This document shows, piece after piece, positions 48,501 to 57,890 of a stretch of DNA of 64,000 bases. Below the pieces are notes generated by a model, which made no database searches, was not told where the DNA came from, and worked only from the letters and a program-made list of their open reading frames with translations. Location of the stretch: contig CAMVCZ010000013.1 of the NCBI GenBank assembly GCA_947166105.1, positions 1 through 64,000 of the forward strand. The letters are read 5' to 3'. Source of the DNA: an uncultured Bacteroidales bacterium (lineage in GTDB: Bacteria; Bacteroidota; Bacteroidia; Bacteroidales; F082). Every line of letters starts with the position of its first letter. Position 1 is the first letter of the stretch. Made by a program: the position numbers and the translations under genes.

Positions 48501-51500
48501 TGCAGGACCGATGTTGACCCCCGACAAAGTGAAATATTGTGATTCTGACGGGCCTTCTCCTACAACATGTGTGAACCCTGACAATGAGTTTGGTGTTGCA
48601 GTAAGATTCGGGACAGTGGTGAATCCAATGAGTGTGATGTCGTCAACTTCCCAAGCCGCTGCCTCGGTTTCTGTTGATGTGTATTTGAAAGCGATGTAGC
48701 AGTCGTGGGCTGGATAAGGGGTAATGCTAATGTGTATATTGCCTGACTCAACCCAAGTGTATGACCCTGGCGACATGTTGAAATCAAATGTCCACCAATT
48801 GGCTGCTGTTGGGTCAACGCCGTCGTAATTGGTTGAGTATTTCAGTTCCAAATCCGGACCAGTGTAGTTCTTGGCATTTCTGAACGTCAAGATTACATTG
48901 TCGTAATCGTGCATGTTGAACGCGGGGGAGATGCACCATTGCTCATTGACGCCGCCGTTGTAACCGTTGGCGTAAGCGTAATGGTTGCCTTGATGCTCAC
49001 CGACAGTCCAGGGCTTGTTGCCTTCAACGGTGACAAATGTCCAGCCGTTCATTTCGCCTTCCCAGTCTTGGTTGAAGATGGTGACTGCACCAAGTTGGAT
49101 GGTATAGGTGGCTTCGGCAATATCGCTGTCGTTGTAGCCTTCTTTCGTGGCGTATGCCCAAATCGTCATGTTTTCCTCCACGCTGATGGCTTCGGTGTAT
49201 TCCGTCCAAGGGCCGTTTGCTGAAACCGTGCTGTAATAAATGGTGGCACCTTCGGTTGTGCAACTGATGGTGACTTCTTGAACTTCATAATAAGTGCCAG
49301 CGGCAGGGGTGAAGGTCGGGGTGGCCACAGTGGGTGTGGGCGGAACGGGCGGCTCGCCTCCTTCGGCCTTCACGAAGAGGTCGAGGAAGAAGTTGTAACC
49401 GCTGCCATTCATGTTTTGGATGTGGTAAGGGCCAAAGTTATGGTTGCTGTTCAAAGCAAAAGCTCTGAGCGGGTTGTTGACATTGCCCACAACGAAACCA
49501 GTGTAGTTGGGTACCATGGCACCTTCTTCAGAGGTTTGTATGGTGATGGCCCATTCGGCGTTGTCGCCGCCTGTCGCGAAGTTGGTGCCCGAAATGTAAC
49601 CAATTGTTTCGCCAGCGGCATTGGTGAAGGTGAACCCGTTGGTTGTCACGCCGACCGTCCAATAATAGTTGCTTTCCTCGTCCGTGATGGATGTGGGAAG
49701 GATCTCGTTACCCTCGTCGGTAGTCGAGGCGAACAACACGCCCGTGGGCTTGCCCGACGATTGGTTGCTCATGGCGTAGTAGTCGGTGGCGTTTTCATCA
49801 AAACGTGCAGCGAAAACTACATAGCTGCCTTCCGTGAGTTGGCTCAAGTCGCTGATGCGGACATATTCGCCTTCCGGTGTGGGTGGGGTAGGTGGGGTAG
49901 GCTCGCCGCCCGTCACTTCGCCCGCGACATTAATAAATAAGGTGTCGACTCCTTCGGTGACGGCATAAACCTGTTCGCTGTAAGTGCCGACTTCAAGACC
50001 TGCTTTCATGCGCACATAAATGTTGAAGTTGCTGAAATGGCCGGAGTTGTAAATGACGACTGGGTTTTCGGCAATGAAAAGATTGCCGCCCAAAGTGGAA
50101 ACCTCAAAACTCTCCGATGGATAAACAAAAGCGGAGCCGACAAGGTTGTTGCCGCTCAACTGGAAATCCATGATTTCGGAAGGACCTTCTTCGTAGGTGT
50201 AGGTGAAGCCCGTGAGTTCGTTGGGAATTGCACTCAGTTCGGGTTCAGGCTGGGCTGGCGTGTTCAAGGTCACGTCCGAGGCCAACGCCACACGGATTTG
50301 CGGCACATTGAAGTAACCCACCACGCCAATCACATCCACCACATCGCCTTCCTCGATGCCCGTCAAGGCGGGCACCTTATATATATTAATGGTGTTTTCG
50401 CCTTGCGTCAAGGGTGTGTTGCCGCTCGTGTTGATGGCACCGATGGTGGCCTCCTCAATCATCACGCGGGTGCATTGCAGGGCTTCGTCGCCGCTTTCGT
50501 TGATTTCGGCAATGGTCTTGGTGGCCAAGGGCAGCGGATTGTTTGAGGAAAGAATGTCGAACTCATCGGAGTTGTTGCCGCTGATGTTCGACAACTCCTT
50601 GAGGCCGTTGTAGTTGGCGCGTTTTCCGTAGGCTTGTACCATGTCGCCAAGGGCAAGTTCTGAAGGAACGGTGCCGCTGTTCAGGAATAGGCAGATGCCG
50701 CCCGTAGCGTCCTGAACATAGATGTTGCGGTTGTCAATGAAATTGACCACACCTTGCACCATAGCATACTCGTTGACCTCGAGGGCGCGGGCTTCGGCGA
50801 TGGTGAGCAGGGTGGGGAAGGTGTAGGTGGCCGAAGCGATATTGCTGGCGGTGTAGCCTTCTTTCCATGCCTTGACCTTCACGGTGGTGGTTTCGTTGAT
50901 GGTCAAGGGTGAAGTGTAGAGACTGCTGGTTTCGGTCGGGTCGGTGCCGTCCGTGGTGTAGCGGATTTCGGCATTTTCAGTGGTGCAACTGATGCTCACC
51001 GATTGGGCATCATAGTAGGAGCCGCCTGCCGGGTCGAAGGTCGGGGTGGCCACGGTTGGCTGCTGGCCGCCCGTGTCGTAAGTCACCGTCATAGCGCAAA
51101 TGCGGCGGTGCCCCGAAGTGCCTTCGATGGTGAAGGTCACCTCGTTTGATTCGCCAGTCCAAGTGGGAGATTCAAAAGTGCCGACTTCGGTGGTAATTTC
51201 ATTGGAGCCTTCTCCAGAGGCGAAAGAGAGCGTGATGGAACTGATGCTTCCCGTGGAGGCGACCACGAAATTGTTGCCTCCATAAACTCTGATGGCCGTG
51301 CCAGTGTTGTAATACTTCGGCGGGTTGTTGCCCGTGCCTTTGTTGAACACGACGGTAACATTGTCGTCAATGTCGATGACGACGCCGTCCAAGTCTTGGC
51401 CGTTTTCGTAGCCTTGCTCCGCGAAGTTGATGGAGGCTTCAGTCCTTGCTTGGGCAAACAAGGCGGTTCCAGTCAACAGGCATAGCACTGTCAACAAAAA

Positions 51501-51518
51501 TGTAAGTTTTTGTTTCAT
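45552..51518 (-). CDS. Very large T9SS-secreted multidomain surface protein
   Basis: The 1988-residue product has a signal peptide (LTFLLTVLCLLTGTALFAQ) and a C-terminal T9SS sorting domain (about 1910-1988, YTMTVYNVLGQPMMQQQI to VSVKVIVK). Between them are a chitobiase C-terminal-like domain (about 155-230), an OB-fold-like DUF5689-type region (about 232-425), and a module present twice (about 550-1090 and 1093-1600): an EYVRI/DYVRI domain, another chitobiase-like domain, a choice-of-anchor/MAM-like jelly roll (HYAYANGY ... WEVDDI) and an Ig-like domain (GPSESQ). No catalytic domain is seen, so adhesion or polysaccharide binding is likely. Confidence 0.88.
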   Translation of the reverse strand: MKQKLTFLLTVLCLLTGTALFAQARTEASINFAEQGYENGQDLDGVVIDIDDNVTVVFNKGTGNNPPKYYNTGTAIRVYGGNNFVVASTGSISSITLSFASGEGSNEITTEVGTFESPTWTGESNEVTFTIEGTSGHRRICAMTVTYDTGGQQPTVATPTFDPAGGSYYDAQSVSISCTTENAEIRYTTDGTDPTETSSLYTSPLTINETTTVKVKAWKEGYTASNIASATYTFPTLLTIAEARALEVNEYAMVQGVVNFIDNRNIYVQDATGGICLFLNSGTVPSELALGDMVQAYGKRANYNGLKELSNISGNNSDEFDILSSNNPLPLATKTIAEINESGDEALQCTRVMIEEATIGAINTSGNTPLTQGENTINIYKVPALTGIEEGDVVDVIGVVGYFNVPQIRVALASDVTLNTPAQPEPELSAIPNELTGFTYTYEEGPSEIMDFQLSGNNLVGSAFVYPSESFEVSTLGGNLFIAENPVVIYNSGHFSNFNIYVRMKAGLEVGTYSEQVYAVTEGVDTLFINVAGEVTGGEPTPPTPPTPEGEYVRISDLSQLTEGSYVVFAARFDENATDYYAMSNQSSGKPTGVLFASTTDEGNEILPTSITDEESNYYWTVGVTTNGFTFTNAAGETIGYISGTNFATGGDNAEWAITIQTSEEGAMVPNYTGFVVGNVNNPLRAFALNSNHNFGPYHIQNMNGSGYNFFLDLFVKAEGGEPPVPPTPTVATPTFTPAAGTYYEVQEVTISCTTEGATIYYSTVSANGPWTEYTEAISVEENMTIWAYATKEGYNDSDIAEATYTIQLGAVTIFNQDWEGEMNGWTFVTVEGNKPWTVGEHQGNHYAYANGYNGGVNEQWCISPAFNMHDYDNVILTFRNAKNYTGPDLELKYSTNYDGVDPTAANWWTFDFNMSPGSYTWVESGNIHISITPYPAHDCYIAFKYTSTETEAAAWEVDDITLIGFTTVPNLTATPNSLSGFTHVVGEGPSESQYFTLSGVNIGPAPGGGSTGSVIIQSMENEFEISFDNEEFTWQLYIDDIAGTLPPTPVYVRMNGSEVGQYSGVINIHSSSSDQTTVTLNGVVTEPPVPGGDYVRILDVAQLAAGNKVILASRYNEMTGAYLAIESTPSSGKLATTEFMSEMSGTDEIIPANILADEDNYYWTVGITADGYTFTNANGDTIGYGNSGTNFVMNSEKTLWTIANGISEEGSLVPNYQGFNIVNATTENRAFALRVTETENIVKAYATSNMANGEYNFFLDIFMQGEGGEPPIPTVAAPTFNPAGGTYYEPQNVTISCATEGATIWYSLISGNGPWTPYTEAITVEEFASIWAYASKEGYNDSPVVNAGYLIQNDIVVIFWQEWENDWEPWQGWTERCTMGDSLWRVASYGGNHYAYANGYNHPQTIDWLISPAFDLDSYDDVVLTFNTAKNYNGPDLEVFFSNDYDGENPDGATWIPLPCELSQGGWNWVASGDISLDEFSGSNCYIGFKYTSDEDAAGWEVDDIKLASGSTSPTPTLIATPNYLGDFSYVVGHGPSESQSYVLSGVNLEDEGYIHIVSCSWYEISLDNETFTEVLEFPCTDLPATVYVRMMDSLAPNTYDGVYIANEYYDDINYAAVVVNVSGIVHYENDPSILWDDLPYYIQGNNGSNNNRVPVATYVWLGNLEPHTTYRYTNQFVDENDGPETAGAGNVIYANLDGFYRSTSPSLATEGGYGEFTTSWDGDAHVWFVNEPTANARFTPGNYVYLRIRLNDGHDGTTVAHTLTTQRYATVINFGTEHDANQGSAFYVKSNENPMTFAQMYINQNPNEHPIFATIVETTGVDFGNINQYADFYKEEVAGKDGWFGGILPNDNEYGINKIMVYDITHYWYQEYRTTEYNGQWYPNANTVNPTNGLDEPIFIDLTDVGVGESAETNVKIWSSDNEFIIENGDNSHYTMTVYNVLGQPMMQQQINAGSTERIGHNLATGLYVINLQNNQNKVSVKVIVK

Positions 51519-51695
51519 AGGATAAATATTTAATTATTTGATACTTAATGATTTGATTCCAAAGAAAGGCTTTATAGTCAAAGTATCAAAATTATGAAAA
51601 TGTCATGGAAAGAAGTAATTGAAACTCAATAAGTTTTCAACAATTTTTCAACATATTTTGTTGATAACTTTTTGTCGAAACGAAGCTGAGAAGTC

Positions 51696-53420
51696 TTATT
51701 CTGGCCTCCTGAACCGCTCTCCCGTCTGTTCAATCACGGCTTTTTTCCATGAATCAGGATAGCCGGGTTGCTTGGGTCGGACAGGGTAGCCGTAGCCGTT
51801 GCGCTTGAACTGACCGTTTTCCTCTTGTTTGACATTGCTGTCCAAATACTTTACTAACAGGTAGTTGTCCAATTCTTTCCAAGTGGTCACAGTGTTGTGT
51901 CCGGCTTGGTTGGAGAAGTCGGTGAGGTAGGCGATGGCCTTTTGCGGGTCTTGTTCGTAAAGGCTCAAAGCCTGATTGTCGGCATAGTTCACTTGCTCTT
52001 GATAGCCGCTTTCCAATTCGTTCTGCACGGACTGAATGTCGCCGATGACCCTATTATAAAATAGGTATTTGAAATGCGCCAAGCGGTTGAAGACCCAGAA
52101 TGCGGCGTTGTCGCTGTAAGTCAGCATGTCACCGTTGCCCACGCGGTATTCAATCGGCACTTCGGTGATGGAACAATAGAAGGGTGTGTAAACCGTTGAA
52201 TTTGTGTCGTCTACGCCAAACCAAATGATGCCGCCGATGGGATTGGGCAGCCAGTTTCTACTCTGCGCGATGAAGGAGAAACCCGTTTGCACCACTTCAA
52301 TGCTCCTTTCATTGAGGTAAGGCTTGCCCTCGTATTCCCAATATAGCGGGTTGAAACGGAAGGGCGAACCGAAGGGACCGCCGCCCACGTCCTTGGTTTT
52401 GTCCAATTCCGTGCCTTGGAAGTGGTCGCGCTGGAATGCCATCATATCACTGAGGCTGACTTTCTGCTTCGGCTTGACATACAGCGGCATACGGTGCGTC
52501 AAATCCTTGCCAGTGACATAATCCCAATACTCGTCCATGCCGTCGCAAACCTTGTTGAACATCGTCCAAACGCGGAGGTCGCACACACGCGCTGCGCTGA
52601 AATCGACGGGGGCGTAGGCCGCCGAAAAATCGAAGTCCTTGTCCTTGCCGCTGAAATATCCCTTGCGACGGGCGAAGTCGATGATGTCGTGCTTATAAAT
52701 CACCTCAACTTGCTCATTATAAAGTTTTTTCCAGTCCTTGTCGGTGATGGAGGTCTTGCCGTCGCGCAAGGGGAAAGTGGTGATTCTTGCGGCGTTGGCG
52801 TGACCGCTCACACAGCCGTCGGGGATGCGGATGGCCACCCACACCGCGCCACGGTCGGCGTTGATGGTGTCGCCAGTTTTTGTCACGGTCGGCGTGTAGC
52901 CTTTTGGCATGATTTCCATGTACCAAACCTCGTTGGCATCGCTGATGCTAAACGACTCGCCGTCAGAGCCGTAGCCGTATTCCTCCACCAAGTCTGCCAT
53001 CACTTTGATGGCTTCACGGGCCGACTTGCTACGCTCCAAGGCGATGAACATGAGGCTGCCGTAATCCACGATGCCCGTCGGGTCGATAAGTTCCTCTCGA
53101 CCGCCGAAAGTGGTCTCGCCGAGGGACACTTGAAACTCGTTGATGTAGCCCACAACTTGGTAGGTGTGAGGCGGTTGCGGCACGCTGCCACGCGGCGCGT
53201 TGGTGCCACGGTCGTAGCACACGCGCATACTGCCCGCCGGCCAATCGGCTGCAGGGGTGAAGTAGAGCTCGCCGTAGCGGATGTGCGAGTCGGCGCAATA
53301 GCTGATCATCGTGGAGCCGTCCACGCTGGCTCCTTTGGTAATCAGGAAGTTGGTGCAGGCCTGCACCGCGTTGAAGGCGGCGAGCAGGGCGAGAAGAAGG
53401 AGGGATTTGATGGTGTTCAT
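51696..53420 (-). CDS. Exported C69-family dipeptidase (PepD-like)
   Basis: From the ATG at 53420 the product is 574 residues, with a signal peptide (SLLLLALLAAFNAVQA) directly followed by Cys22 (CTNFLITKGASVDGSTM), the N-terminal nucleophile expected in peptidase family C69 after cleavage. Other landmarks are HTYQVVGYINEFQVSLGETT and NEVWYMEIM. It should cleave dipeptides outside the cytoplasm. The longer in-frame start at 53474 would spoil the signal. A 177-bp AT-rich gap separates it from the large T9SS gene upstream. Confidence 0.9.
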   Translation of the reverse strand: MNTIKSLLLLALLAAFNAVQACTNFLITKGASVDGSTMISYCADSHIRYGELYFTPAADWPAGSMRVCYDRGTNAPRGSVPQPPHTYQVVGYINEFQVSLGETTFGGREELIDPTGIVDYGSLMFIALERSKSAREAIKVMADLVEEYGYGSDGESFSISDANEVWYMEIMPKGYTPTVTKTGDTINADRGAVWVAIRIPDGCVSGHANAARITTFPLRDGKTSITDKDWKKLYNEQVEVIYKHDIIDFARRKGYFSGKDKDFDFSAAYAPVDFSAARVCDLRVWTMFNKVCDGMDEYWDYVTGKDLTHRMPLYVKPKQKVSLSDMMAFQRDHFQGTELDKTKDVGGGPFGSPFRFNPLYWEYEGKPYLNERSIEVVQTGFSFIAQSRNWLPNPIGGIIWFGVDDTNSTVYTPFYCSITEVPIEYRVGNGDMLTYSDNAAFWVFNRLAHFKYLFYNRVIGDIQSVQNELESGYQEQVNYADNQALSLYEQDPQKAIAYLTDFSNQAGHNTVTTWKELDNYLLVKYLDSNVKQEENGQFKRNGYGYPVRPKQPGYPDSWKKAVIEQTGERFRRPE

Positions 53421-53430
53421 ATTGAATCGT

Positions 53431-53775
53431 TTATTGGGCAATAAGGAAATCGACAAGTTGTTTTTGGTTTTCAAATTTGTACATTTTAGGATGGGGTAAT
53501 CCTAATTTGCGCTCATGTTCACGTCCTTCCGACACGGATTTTAGCATGGCTTTGGTCGTTTCGTTACAATTCAAGAAATTGAATGTTTTGTCGCAGTTTG
53601 CGACGATGATGTTGAAGAGTTCATCGGTGAACGAACGCGACATGAAATTGATGCCATAAAAATCCAATGACACTTCATTTGCATTATGGATGATTTTGGC
53701 GTTGAGTTCACTGGCTTTGGCTCTTGAAAAGAGGTCTGTGCCGAAAATGTCAATAAGTTTGATGTTTTGTTTCAT
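53431..53775 (-). CDS. STAS-like protein (DUF4325 type)
   Basis: The 114-residue product matches the STAS-like DUF4325 pattern: NEVSLDFYGINFMSRSFTDE, then LFNIIVANCDKTFNFLNCNE. In anti-anti-sigma STAS proteins a Ser at the end of that strand is phosphorylated; here Ser residues lie in MSRSFTD. It follows the ATPase gene by 12 bp on the same strand, and such pairs are found in many genomes as switch modules. The peptidase gene begins 10 bp after its stop, so all three may share a transcript. Confidence 0.75.
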   Translation of the reverse strand: MKQNIKLIDIFGTDLFSRAKASELNAKIIHNANEVSLDFYGINFMSRSFTDELFNIIVANCDKTFNFLNCNETTKAMLKSVSEGREHERKLGLPHPKMYKFENQKQLVDFLIAQ

Positions 53776-53787
53776 TTTTATAGTAGT

Positions 53788-54720
53788 CTATTCTAAATAA
53801 TCAATGTAATTGAAATTGGAAGGAGCTGAAATAGGAATATGCAATAGAATCAAAGTGCCGTTCCAATGGAAAAACTTTCCTACATCGGCATAATAGTTAA
53901 TGTCAGATTTCTCGTAACGGTGGAAAGCGCTGCCAGAAAGCATAAAAAACGACCCCCCAAGACCTTCGACGAGCATTCGTTTTGAGGTCGATATGCCATA
54001 ACCTCTGTTCTCTGCTCCAGGACGGTTTTTCGTTGATCGGCCTTCGTTGGCTAACCGCAATGATTCTGATTCATCTTGTCCGATTTCTTCCTGAAACAGA
54101 CCTGCTTTTTCATAGCTTTTAAAAATAGTGATGCCCGAGTCGGCAATGCACAAATCGATACAACCTTCTTGTTCAAGAAATTGTGAAAACAGGAAACCGT
54201 TTGGGCTTTCGGAGTGTTCATAAATGTTGTCAATCAGTTCGCTGATGAAATAACTTATTGGGGTTGAAATGCCTGCACCGACTTTGGCTTGCCTAACGAT
54301 AAGGTCACGGGCGATGGAACTGAAAGCGTCTTTATTGGCATCAGTCATTGAGAAACTGCATAATGGGATGTGTGTGTGACTGGCATATTGTTCAATTACC
54401 ATTTCCGCAGTTTCTTTGGCTGCATTTTCGAAATGGAGCATCCGGTCAAAATAGATGCTATTCAAATAGGATTGCATTGGTAACGAGATGCTTTCACAGA
54501 CAATTTCTTTGACCGTTTGGCTCTTGTAAATGGCTAATGGGGCAAGGAAAAATGGGTGCAAAAAAGTGACATCACTAAAATCCCAAACCACTTTGCCAAG
54601 TGTCCGTTCGGTTTCTTCCACAACTTTAACGAGATGATTGAAACTGCTTCCTATGGACTCGTTTTCCTTTTCGTTAGGTATGTGTATTCTGGAGTTTTCC
54701 ATTTCGCACAATATATTCAC
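53788..54720 (-). CDS. GHKL-type ATPase / anti-sigma-like kinase
   Basis: The 310-residue product has an N-terminal alpha/beta region (1-150) and a C-terminal HATPase domain (about 165-300): N-box YFISELIDNIYEHSES, DSGITIF, and a G-box-like ENRGYGISTSKRMLVEGLGG. Such proteins act as partner-switching serine kinases for STAS proteins, which fits the downstream DUF4325 gene. No sensor or membrane segment is seen. A second Met at residue 7 (MENSRIHIPNE) is a possible start. Its target is unknown. Confidence 0.75.
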   Translation of the reverse strand: MNILCEMENSRIHIPNEKENESIGSSFNHLVKVVEETERTLGKVVWDFSDVTFLHPFFLAPLAIYKSQTVKEIVCESISLPMQSYLNSIYFDRMLHFENAAKETAEMVIEQYASHTHIPLCSFSMTDANKDAFSSIARDLIVRQAKVGAGISTPISYFISELIDNIYEHSESPNGFLFSQFLEQEGCIDLCIADSGITIFKSYEKAGLFQEEIGQDESESLRLANEGRSTKNRPGAENRGYGISTSKRMLVEGLGGSFFMLSGSAFHRYEKSDINYYADVGKFFHWNGTLILLHIPISAPSNFNYIDYLE

Positions 54721-54724
54721 GGGA

Positions 54725-54732
54725 CAAAAATA
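54725..54732 (-). promoter_or_regulatory. -7 element for the ATPase/STAS-like genes
   Basis: TATTTTTG on the minus strand, 4 bp before the annotated start codon at 54720; this closeness favours the second Met (18 bp further in) as the real start. Confidence 0.5.
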
Positions 54733-54752
54733 GTGAAAATAATGCAGTTTTG

Positions 54753-54782
54753 TTTGTTGAAGCGCTTTTTTTCGTTTCTTTG
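54753..54782 (+). promoter_or_regulatory. Promoter of the leader RNA/acyltransferase unit
   Basis: TTTG (54753-54756), 18 bp, TTTCTTTG (54775-54782); the -7 box lacks the usual A. Confidence 0.5.
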
Positions 54783-54787
54783 CAGTG

Positions 54788-54971
54788 TCTTTTTCGGAAA
54801 CGAGGAGGATGACATAACAAGAAGGCGTTTGCTAACGCTTGTTTTTGGTTAGTTTTGAACCTGAGAAATTCGGACTTGTAAATCAAAAGCATGTCAGAGG
54901 TGGATGCCGCGCGGTGAAGTGTATTACTTCCCGTTAGTGTGCAGAGGTGCAAAAGCCTCATGCACACTTTT
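54788..54971 (+). ncRNA. Possible structured leader or small RNA ending in a terminator
   Basis: Between the promoter at 54753-54782 and a strong hairpin (GTGTGCA-GAGG 54937-54947 with CCTC-A-TGCACAC 54956-54967, then TTTT) there is no coding frame on this strand. Local hairpins are visible at GCGTT-TGCT-AACGC and GAAGT-GTATT-ACTTC. The acyltransferase start lies 130-210 bp beyond, so this could be an attenuating leader or a free RNA of about 185 nt. Confidence 0.45.
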
Positions 54972-55100
54972 CGGGTTTAATGTTTATACCGCTTGCGTGG
55001 GTATCAATCTGTTTGTTTATTTACAAGGGTTTCTCAGGACCTAAAACTACGAACAAGCAGAGGCATAAGATACCCCGCTTTTCTTTTGTGTGGTTTGGAA

Positions 55101-55859
55101 ATGAAGTTTAATCTGTCCGGGTTTGGGTATTTGACGGGCGTTTTTTTAGCCGTTATGTTTATTGTAAAGTTATTGAAAAAAATGAAAAGAATAAGTCTTT
55201 TGGAATTGCAAGAAGTTAATCTTTTGAAAACCATTTATTTCAATTTCCATTATTTCCCGTTTAAGAAAGCGATTCATCTACCTGTTTTGATTTGCTGGCG
55301 CTCGGAACTTTTTAAGGTCAATGGCAGAATTGTTATTTCTGGTCCTTTGAAAACAGGTATGGTAAGGTTTGGGGCTCATACTTTGGGAACACAAGATTTG
55401 TTGTATTCAAGGACGATGTGGGAGGTTTTTGGAACATTGGTCATCAAAGGACAAACTTTTATCGGAAGAGGTAGTAAAATTAGTGTAGGGAAAGATGCAA
55501 CTTTGACAATCGGAGAGAACTTTGCGATAACAGGTAATTCAGAAATTATATGTCAAAAGGAAATCACTTTTGGTAGGGATTGCCTTTTGTCCTGGGACAT
55601 TCTCATAATGGATTCTGATTTTCATCATATATTGGATGAAAACGAGACGGTAATAAATGCTCCTGCCCCAATTGTGATTGGTAATCATGTATGGATTGGT
55701 TGCAGAAATACGATACTTAAAGGTGTTTCGATTGCCGATAATACTATTGTTGCAGCTAACTCAACAATAACTCAAACTATTCTGGATAAAAACTGTGTTA
55801 TAGGAGGGCATGGCAAGTCTCTCGAGATACTTAAAAGAAACGTAGGTTGGAAAAATTGA
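55101..55859 (+). CDS. Hexapeptide-repeat acyltransferase
   Basis: The 252-residue product has left-handed beta-helix repeats in its C-terminal 140 residues (ISVGKDATLTIGENFAITGN, PIVIGNHVWIGCRNTILKGV, IADNTIVAANS), as in acetyltransferases of surface polysaccharide synthesis. The first 27 residues are a hydrophobic stretch (YLTGVFLAVMFIVKLLKK); the real start may be the ATG at 55182 (MKRISLLELQ), which removes it. It stands alone behind the possible leader RNA. Donor and acceptor unknown. Confidence 0.8.
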   Translation: MKFNLSGFGYLTGVFLAVMFIVKLLKKMKRISLLELQEVNLLKTIYFNFHYFPFKKAIHLPVLICWRSELFKVNGRIVISGPLKTGMVRFGAHTLGTQDLLYSRTMWEVFGTLVIKGQTFIGRGSKISVGKDATLTIGENFAITGNSEIICQKEITFGRDCLLSWDILIMDSDFHHILDENETVINAPAPIVIGNHVWIGCRNTILKGVSIADNTIVAANSTITQTILDKNCVIGGHGKSLEILKRNVGWKN

Positions 55860-55966
55860 ATGGGTGATTTGTATCTTTTATAAGCTATCCTCTCGCTTAC
55901 AATTGAAAAAATAGAGTAGGAGGGTCGGCTTGTTTTTGTGCATTCAAGTAGGATTATGCATCCGTT

Positions 55967-56024
55967 CTCCGTTCTTCCGCATTTGCAATGCGGAAGTCGT
56001 GAGTATTAGCATTTGCAATGCGGG
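55967..56024. repeat. Dispersed spacer repeat, copy 2 (GCATTTGCAATGCGG type)
   Basis: CCGTTCTTCCGCATTTGCAA followed by TGCGGAA forms an 8-bp hairpin with a TTGCA loop (55975-55995). The ATTTGCAATGCGGG half is repeated at 56010-56024. Copy 1 is at 1736-1775. The rest of 55860-56088 shows nothing else. Confidence 0.6.
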
Positions 56025-56088
56025 AAAACAACGATATGTGGCAGCCGCAAATTTGTTTAGATTTATGTGAGATTTGTTTCCTCTGTCG

Positions 56089-56298
56089 TCAACCTTCCAG
56101 CACAAACTCCTCAAAAACATCTGGCGTAATCACCTTGAATGTTGTGGTGGGGTATGCCTCGGCGAAATGCTTTGGTATGACTACCTTTTTCTTGTGGCTA
56201 TACTTGAATTCAAAAGCGGAAAGCTGGCCATCGCGGTCTTCCACATAGTCTATCTCCTTTTGTTCGTGGGTGCGCCAAAAATAGCGGTTGCACCACAA
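56089..56298 (-). pseudogene. C-terminal remnant of a DUF4143 AAA-type ATPase
   Basis: The minus-strand frame encodes the characteristic end of DUF4143 ATPases: RYFWRTHEQKEIDYVEDRDG, AFEFKYSHKKKVVIP, AYPTTTFKVITPDVFEEFVL. The 5' part with the P-loop is gone; upstream of about 56298 the frame runs into a 32-bp tandem repeat. Intact relatives are about 380-400 residues. It is a decayed gene left by a deletion or rearrangement. Confidence 0.8.
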
Positions 56299-56309
56299 AT
56301 GGCAGTAAC

Positions 56310-56435
56310 ATTGAATACAATCCACAAATTTTGCCAAAATCGTGGAATTGAATCCAAGAATTTTGCCAAAATCGTGGAATTGAATCCATGAATTTTGCCA
56401 AAATCGTGGAATTGAATCCGTAAATTTTTCTAAAA
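56310..56435. repeat. 32-bp tandem repeat (minisatellite)
   Basis: The unit AATTTTGCCAAAATCGTGGA plus ATTGAATCCnnn begins at 56327, 56359 and 56391, with a decayed fourth at 56423: period 32, no spacers. It sits exactly where the ATPase remnant breaks off. Confidence 0.9.
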
Positions 56436-56458
56436 TGATAGCAAACAAAAAATAGTTG

Positions 56459-56466
56459 TACCTTTG
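56459..56466 (+). promoter_or_regulatory. -7 promoter element of rarA
   Basis: TACCTTTG followed by CG, 16 bp before the rarA ATG; no clear TTG at the usual distance because the tandem repeat lies there. Confidence 0.6.
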
Positions 56467-56482
56467 CGCAAAATATTCAGCG

Positions 56483-57763
<1,281 letters not shown>

Positions 57764-57766
<3 letters not shown>

Positions 57767-57796
57767 TTTAGAGTTGAGTGTTTAGAGTTTAGAGTC
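57764..57796. repeat. Heptamer microrepeat after rarA (reverse orientation)
   Basis: TAGAGTT / TAGAGTG-type units, the complement of the AACTCTA family, starting at the rarA stop codon. Confidence 0.8.
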
Positions 57797-57816
57797 AGTT
57801 GATAGATGTTTAGTTT

Positions 57817-57876
57817 GGCGTTGTAGCGAATCCCGTAGGGATGAAAGATAATAGGCAGGCGGTGTAAACCCTTGCG
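57817..57876. repeat. Dispersed spacer repeat, copy 2 (TAGGCAGGCGGTGT type)
   Basis: Shares its order of blocks with 1813-1877; ends 15 bp before the EcsC gene. Confidence 0.55.
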
Positions 57877-57890
57877 CAAAAATCGAAGAT

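Noticed and set aside
52416-53444. Plus-strand open frame of 342 codons across the C69 peptidase gene
   Set aside because: Antisense to a well-supported gene with signal peptide and catalytic Cys; composition is His/Val/Ala-rich as in mirror frames.
56310-56435. Possible short CRISPR array (regular 32-bp repeats)
   Set aside because: Units follow each other with no unique spacers and no cas genes are near; it is a plain tandem repeat.
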